64,000 nucleotides of DNA from the NCBI RefSeq assembly GCF_038957035.1, contig NZ_CP152412.1, positions 7,870,501 through 7,934,500 on the forward strand, written 5' to 3'. This document shows, piece after piece, positions 60,093 to 64,000 of the stretch. The notes below the pieces were generated by a model that saw only the letters and a list, made by a program, of their open reading frames with translations, was not told where the DNA came from and searched no databases. Origin of the DNA: Bradyrhizobium sp. B097. Lineage in GTDB: Bacteria; Pseudomonadota; Alphaproteobacteria; Rhizobiales; Xanthobacteraceae. Within the stretch, counting starts at the first letter, position 1. Each line of letters begins with the position of its first letter. Position numbers and translations under genes: made by a program.

Positions 60093-60710
60093 ATGCAATT
60101 CGCAGACAGACATGCCGCCTTGGCCACCGACCGCATCCTGCTGACCAGGATCCACCGTTCCGAGATCTCGCGGGTCAAGCCGCTCGGGGACGCCGGCATG
60201 CTTCGGCAGCTCGATCGCAGCGGACCCGGCCAGGCGGCGGCCGCGCGCATGGCAGCCACGCTGAGCTGCGCGAACGTCACGGCCGCGTTCGCGATCGAGG
60301 ACGCCGGGTCGGGCGGCATCGTCGGCCTTACCGCTTTCGCGGCGCTCGAGCCGGAGGAGAAGCGGGCGAGGTTTGCGCCGATCTGGAGCAGCGGACGATT
60401 GGACGAGGTCCTGCTCATCAGCCATGTCGCGCATCTCATGACGCGGTATGCTTTCGAGGTGCTCGCCGTCGAGCGGGCCGAGGTGCATCTGGATTGGCGC
60501 CTGCGGCGTACGCTCGAGCTCTACACCGGCCTCGGCTTCCGCTGCGAGGGACGGCTTCGTGCCTATTTTGCCTGCGATGAAGGTCCATCCGCCGACGCTG
60601 CGGTCCTCAGCGTGGTACGCTCCGGATGGCCTGCCGTCGCCGACCGACAGCGCCGGCTCCTTGCCAACGAGGCGTGGCGCAGTCGGCTTCCGTCCGATCG
60701 TCCCCCATAG
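60093..60710 (+). CDS. GNAT-family acetyltransferase (RimJ-like)
   Basis: A 205-residue GNAT protein. The core strand FAIEDAGSGGIVGLTAFAALEPEEKRAR is followed by FAPIWSSGRLDEVLLISHVAHLMTRYAFEVLAVERAEVHLDWRLRRTLELYTGLGFRCEGRLRAYF, where the AVERAEVHLDWRLRRT and LGFRCEGRL parts are typical of N-acetyltransferases. The usual RxxGxG acetyl-CoA loop is not distinct, so activity is uncertain. It is divergent from the LysR gene and converges on the urea carboxylase. Confidence 0.83.
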   Translation: MQFADRHAALATDRILLTRIHRSEISRVKPLGDAGMLRQLDRSGPGQAAAARMAATLSCANVTAAFAIEDAGSGGIVGLTAFAALEPEEKRARFAPIWSSGRLDEVLLISHVAHLMTRYAFEVLAVERAEVHLDWRLRRTLELYTGLGFRCEGRLRAYFACDEGPSADAAVLSVVRSGWPAVADRQRRLLANEAWRSRLPSDRPP

Positions 60711-60753
60711 CGCCATGACGGGACAGGACCGCAGCAGATCGCCGCGGCCGAAT

Positions 60754-63700
60754 CTACTCCGGCCGGATCAACGCCACCACATCGCCCGCGCGCAGCGTCT
60801 GGCCGGGCTTGACCGGCACCGACGCAATGCGGCCCGCGCTCGGCGAATGCACTGATATCTCCATCTTCATGGACTCGATGATGGCGAGTGTGTCGCCGGG
60901 TGCGACCACGGCGCCCTCCTCGACCAGTATCTTCCAGATGTTGCCCGGCACCTCCGAGAACGCGCCGACCTGGCCGTCGGGAATGCCGGTTGCCGCAGCC
61001 CCTGCATCGATCGATTCCACCGGCGTCTCGTCGAGCTTCATCTCGCGCCAGCGCTGGCGCTCGGCATCGAACGCCGCCTGCTGCGTTGCCTTGAACGCGG
61101 CGATCGACGGCCGCGCTTCGGCCAACGACTTCGCATAGTCGGCGTAGGAGAACTCGCCCTGCTCGATCCTGATGTCGTATTGCCCGTGCGGGAACGCGGC
61201 GCGGGCGTCGAGCAGTTCGTCGGCATCGACCGGGAAGAAGCGGATCTTGTCGAAGAACCGCAACAGCCAGGGATGACCCGGCTCGAACACCCGCGTGGTA
61301 CGCCAGCTGTTCCAGACCTGGATGGTGCGGCCGAACAGCTGGTAGCCGCCCGGCCCTTCCATGCCGTAGATGCACATATAGGCGCCGCCGATGCCGACCG
61401 CGTTCTCTGGCGTCCAGGTCCGCGCCGGATTGTACTTGGTGGTCACCAGCCGGTGCCGTGGATCGAGCGGCGTCGCCACCGGCGCGCCGAGATAGACGTC
61501 GCCAAGGCCGAGCACGAAATAGTCCGCATCGAACACGATGCGGCGGACATCGTCCTCGCTGCCGAGCCCGTTGATGCGCCGGATGAACTCGACATTCGAC
61601 GGACACCACGGCGCATCCGCGCGGACCAGCTCCTGATACTTGCGCATCGCAAGCTCGGCCTGCGGATCCCGCCACGACAGCGGCAGATGCACGGTGCGGC
61701 TCGGTACCCGCATCGCATCGACATCAGGCAGTTCGCGCTCGATCTTTCGCAGCAAGTCGAGCAGCTTCGTTCGCGACAGCGCGGTGCCGTCATAATGGAT
61801 CTGCAGCGAGCGGATGCCGGGCGTGAGATCGATCAGGCCGCCGAGTCTTGCTTCCTCCAGCGCCTGCGCCAGCACATGGACGCGCAGCCGCAGCGCGATG
61901 TCGAGCTCCATCGGACCATATTCGACCAGCAGGTTGTCGTCGCCGGCACGGCGGTAGACCACCGGGATCGGACCGTCATCGTTGCGGCCAACGATGGCCG
62001 CGCCGAGCTCGGGCGCTTGCAGCACCGTGGGGCCGGCGACGGGATCGTCGCGTTTCACCGGAACGAAGCGGACGGTGTCGCCGGGCCTGAGCTGGCCGAC
62101 CTTCCACAGCTCGTCGCGCGCGACGACCGCCGGACACACGAAACCGCCGAGACTCGGTCCATCTGGACCGAGAATGATCGGCATGTCGCCGGTGAAATCG
62201 ATCGAGCCGACCGCATAGGCGTTGTCATGAATGTTCGACGGATGCAGCCCGGCCTCGCCGCCATCGGAACGCGCCCAGCGCGGCTTCGGCCCGATCAGCC
62301 GCACACCGGTGCGGGCACTGTTGAAGTGCACCTCATAGCTCGCCGCGAACAGCGTCTCGATGTCCTCGTCGAGGAAGAAGTCCGGCGCGCCATGCGGGCC
62401 ATAGACCACGCCGATCTGCCACGCTGAAGTCAGCTCTGGCCGGTCGTCCTCCGTTGCGCGCCGCGGCGCCGCAAGGCTCGATGTCTCGGCACCGATATGT
62501 AGCACGTCGCCGGCCTTCAGCGAGCCCGTCGCATGGCCACCGAAGGCACCGAGCGCGAACACCGCCCGCGACCCAAGAATTTCTGGCACGTCGATGCCGC
62601 CACGCACGGCGAGATAGCTGCGCTGGCCGGGGCCCTTGATGCTGCCGATCACGAGCGTCTGACCCGCGCGCACCGCGACCGGCTCGTCATGGGCGACCTC
62701 GGCACCGTCGAGCGATGCCTTCATGCGTGCACCCGAGAGCGCGACGATCGCATCGGTGTTGAAGCGCAAGGTCGGCCCGTTGACCGTTAGTTCCAGCGCG
62801 GTTGTGGTCTCCGGATTGCCGACCACGCGGTTGGCAAGACGAAACGACCGCTCGTCCATCGGCCCGCTGGGCGGCACGCCGACATGCCAGAGATGCAGCC
62901 GGCCGGGCAATTCCTGCACGCCGCTTTGGGCACCGGGTGCGACGACATCGATGGTGCGGGGGCGATAGACGAATGCGCCGAGCACGCTGGTCGCCACCTG
63001 CCCGCTGCGGAACACATCGGACGCCGCGATGGCGCGCAGATAATCCAGATTGGTCTCGATGCCGGCGACGACCGTGTCATCCAACGCCTGCGTCAGCTTT
63101 GCGATCGCGGCCTCGCGCGTCTCGGCCGACACGATGATCTTGGCCAGCATCGGATCGTAGAACGGCGACACCTCGGTGCCGGTCTCGATCCATCCGTCGA
63201 TCCGCGCATCCGGCGAAAACGCGACCTGGGTCAGGCGGCCCGCGCTGGGGCGAAAGCCTGCGCCCGGGTTCTCGGCATAGAGCCGCACCTCGATCGCCGC
63301 GCCCTTCGGTGCGAGCGCGCCGGCTTGGCCCAGCACATCCTCGCCGGCCGCCTGCCGGATCATCCATTCCACGAGGTCGACGCCAGTGACCTGCTCGGTG
63401 ACGGGATGCTCGACCTGGAGACGGGTGTTCACCTCGAGGAAATAGAAGTCCTCGCGCGCGACATCGTAGATGAACTCCACCGTGCCCGCGGATTCGTAAG
63501 CCACCGCCTTGCCGAGCGACACCGCAGCCGCATGCAGCCGTTGCCTGATCTCCGTGGAGAGGCCGGGCGCGGGGGTCTCCTCAAAAACCTTCTGGTTGCG
63601 CCGCTGCAGCGAGCAATCGCGCTCGCCGAGCGCGACCACATCGCCCTTGCCGTTGCCGAAGATCTGCACCTCGATGTGGCGCGCTTGGGCGACGAACCGC

Positions 63701-64000
63701 TCGAGATAGACCCGGGCGTCGCCGAAGCTTGCGCGCGCCGTGCGCTGCACGGATTCAAACCGCTCGCGCAGGGTCGCCATGTCGTGGCAGAGCTGCATGC
63801 CGATGCCGCCGCCGCCCGCCGTGCTCTTCAGCATCACGGGAAAGCCGATCGCTTCCGCCTGTCGCACCGCCTCGTCGATGGTCTCGAGCAGGCCGGAGCC
63901 GGGCAGCAGCGGCACGCCGCTGCGCTCGGCGATCTCGCGCGCACGGTGCTTGAGGCCGAAGGCGTCGAGATGCTCAGGCCGCGGCCCGATGAACTTGATG
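60754..64000 (-). CDS. uca: urea carboxylase (5' end outside the window)
   Basis: The frame is open at the right edge. The visible 1082 residues contain a biotin carboxylase module (LKSTAGGGGIGMQ, QRRNQKVFEETPAP, EVNTRLQVEHPVTEQ, ENPGAGFRPSAGR), then the KipA/AHS2 domain (QELPGRLHLWHVGVPPSGPMD), the KipI/AHS1 domain (LDIALRLRVHVLAQALE) and a biotinyl domain with the lysine in ESMKMEIS. This order is that of urea carboxylase, which makes allophanate from urea using ATP and bicarbonate. Allophanate hydrolase is not within the window. About the first 120 residues are missing. Confidence 0.93.
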   Translation of the reverse strand, partial: IKFIGPRPEHLDAFGLKHRAREIAERSGVPLLPGSGLLETIDEAVRQAEAIGFPVMLKSTAGGGGIGMQLCHDMATLRERFESVQRTARASFGDARVYLERFVAQARHIEVQIFGNGKGDVVALGERDCSLQRRNQKVFEETPAPGLSTEIRQRLHAAAVSLGKAVAYESAGTVEFIYDVAREDFYFLEVNTRLQVEHPVTEQVTGVDLVEWMIRQAAGEDVLGQAGALAPKGAAIEVRLYAENPGAGFRPSAGRLTQVAFSPDARIDGWIETGTEVSPFYDPMLAKIIVSAETREAAIAKLTQALDDTVVAGIETNLDYLRAIAASDVFRSGQVATSVLGAFVYRPRTIDVVAPGAQSGVQELPGRLHLWHVGVPPSGPMDERSFRLANRVVGNPETTTALELTVNGPTLRFNTDAIVALSGARMKASLDGAEVAHDEPVAVRAGQTLVIGSIKGPGQRSYLAVRGGIDVPEILGSRAVFALGAFGGHATGSLKAGDVLHIGAETSSLAAPRRATEDDRPELTSAWQIGVVYGPHGAPDFFLDEDIETLFAASYEVHFNSARTGVRLIGPKPRWARSDGGEAGLHPSNIHDNAYAVGSIDFTGDMPIILGPDGPSLGGFVCPAVVARDELWKVGQLRPGDTVRFVPVKRDDPVAGPTVLQAPELGAAIVGRNDDGPIPVVYRRAGDDNLLVEYGPMELDIALRLRVHVLAQALEEARLGGLIDLTPGIRSLQIHYDGTALSRTKLLDLLRKIERELPDVDAMRVPSRTVHLPLSWRDPQAELAMRKYQELVRADAPWCPSNVEFIRRINGLGSEDDVRRIVFDADYFVLGLGDVYLGAPVATPLDPRHRLVTTKYNPARTWTPENAVGIGGAYMCIYGMEGPGGYQLFGRTIQVWNSWRTTRVFEPGHPWLLRFFDKIRFFPVDADELLDARAAFPHGQYDIRIEQGEFSYADYAKSLAEARPSIAAFKATQQAAFDAERQRWREMKLDETPVESIDAGAAATGIPDGQVGAFSEVPGNIWKILVEEGAVVAPGDTLAIIESMKMEISVHSPSAGRIASVPVKPGQTLRAGDVVALIRPE

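Overview
The window looks like a chromosomal stretch of a high-G+C alphaproteobacterium, most probably Bradyrhizobium or a close relative. This is inference from three things: G+C-rich codon use, several families of palindromic intergenic repeats that I associate with that group, and gene types such as paired molybdenum-storage subunits, the tungstate uptake genes tupB/tupA, an ETF-independent set of aldehyde/SDR enzymes and many TetR/LysR-controlled catabolic modules. No rRNA, complete tRNA, phage or CRISPR locus is present.

Layout. 1-8 kb: a cut aldehyde dehydrogenase, an SDR gene whose 3' end is repeated 2.1 kb downstream around a TetR/NmrA/DUF1330 islet, a second aldehyde dehydrogenase, a DUF2478 gene and an intact IS5-family element (IS1031-like) sitting inside a genomic repeat. 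8-13.7 kb: a tightly overlapping five-gene operon (GNAT, ThiF/E1-like, membrane protein, YghO-like acyltransferase, nitroreductase). 14-18.5 kb: an envelope-stress pair (YiaA/B-like, PspA-like) with a TetR gene and triple operator, then cold-shock protein and acyl desaturase. 18.7-22.6 kb: molybdenum storage genes mosA/mosB divergent from tungstate permease and binding protein. 22.8-29.5 kb: a two-component system, two COG4705 membrane proteins around an exported protein, and a six-fold repeat protein. 29.5-40.3 kb: a TetR-controlled reductase, and a catabolic-looking cluster (PNPOx-reductase-ferredoxin fusion, GST, Rieske ferredoxin, two ACMSD-type amidohydrolases), then a DJ-1 gene divergent from a GlxA-type regulator. 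40.5-46.4 kb: a CMD-family protein, LysR plus split chromate transporter, then an AT-richer islet with a DGQHR gene and a GIY-YIG gene, and rnk. 46.5-51.1 kb: a TauE/SafE exporter operon divergent from a large winged-helix/ATPase/TPR regulator, followed by the 3' half of a tRNA gene. 51-64 kb: a ketopantoate-reductase-like gene with a double TetR regulator, a complete livKHMGF operon, a LysR gene, a GNAT gene and a urea carboxylase cut by the window end.

How the parts work together. The strongest candidates for something undescribed are (a) the translationally coupled DGQHR + GIY-YIG pair, in an islet bounded by 66-bp direct copies of the chromate-transporter 3' end; (b) the same insertion architecture used a second time in the window, at the SDR gene with 107-bp repeats; and (c) the ThiF/nitroreductase/acyltransferase operon. 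A further structural point is the exact four-fold W-x14-D repeat in both COG4705 proteins. All functional statements come from motifs and family knowledge; no database search was possible.
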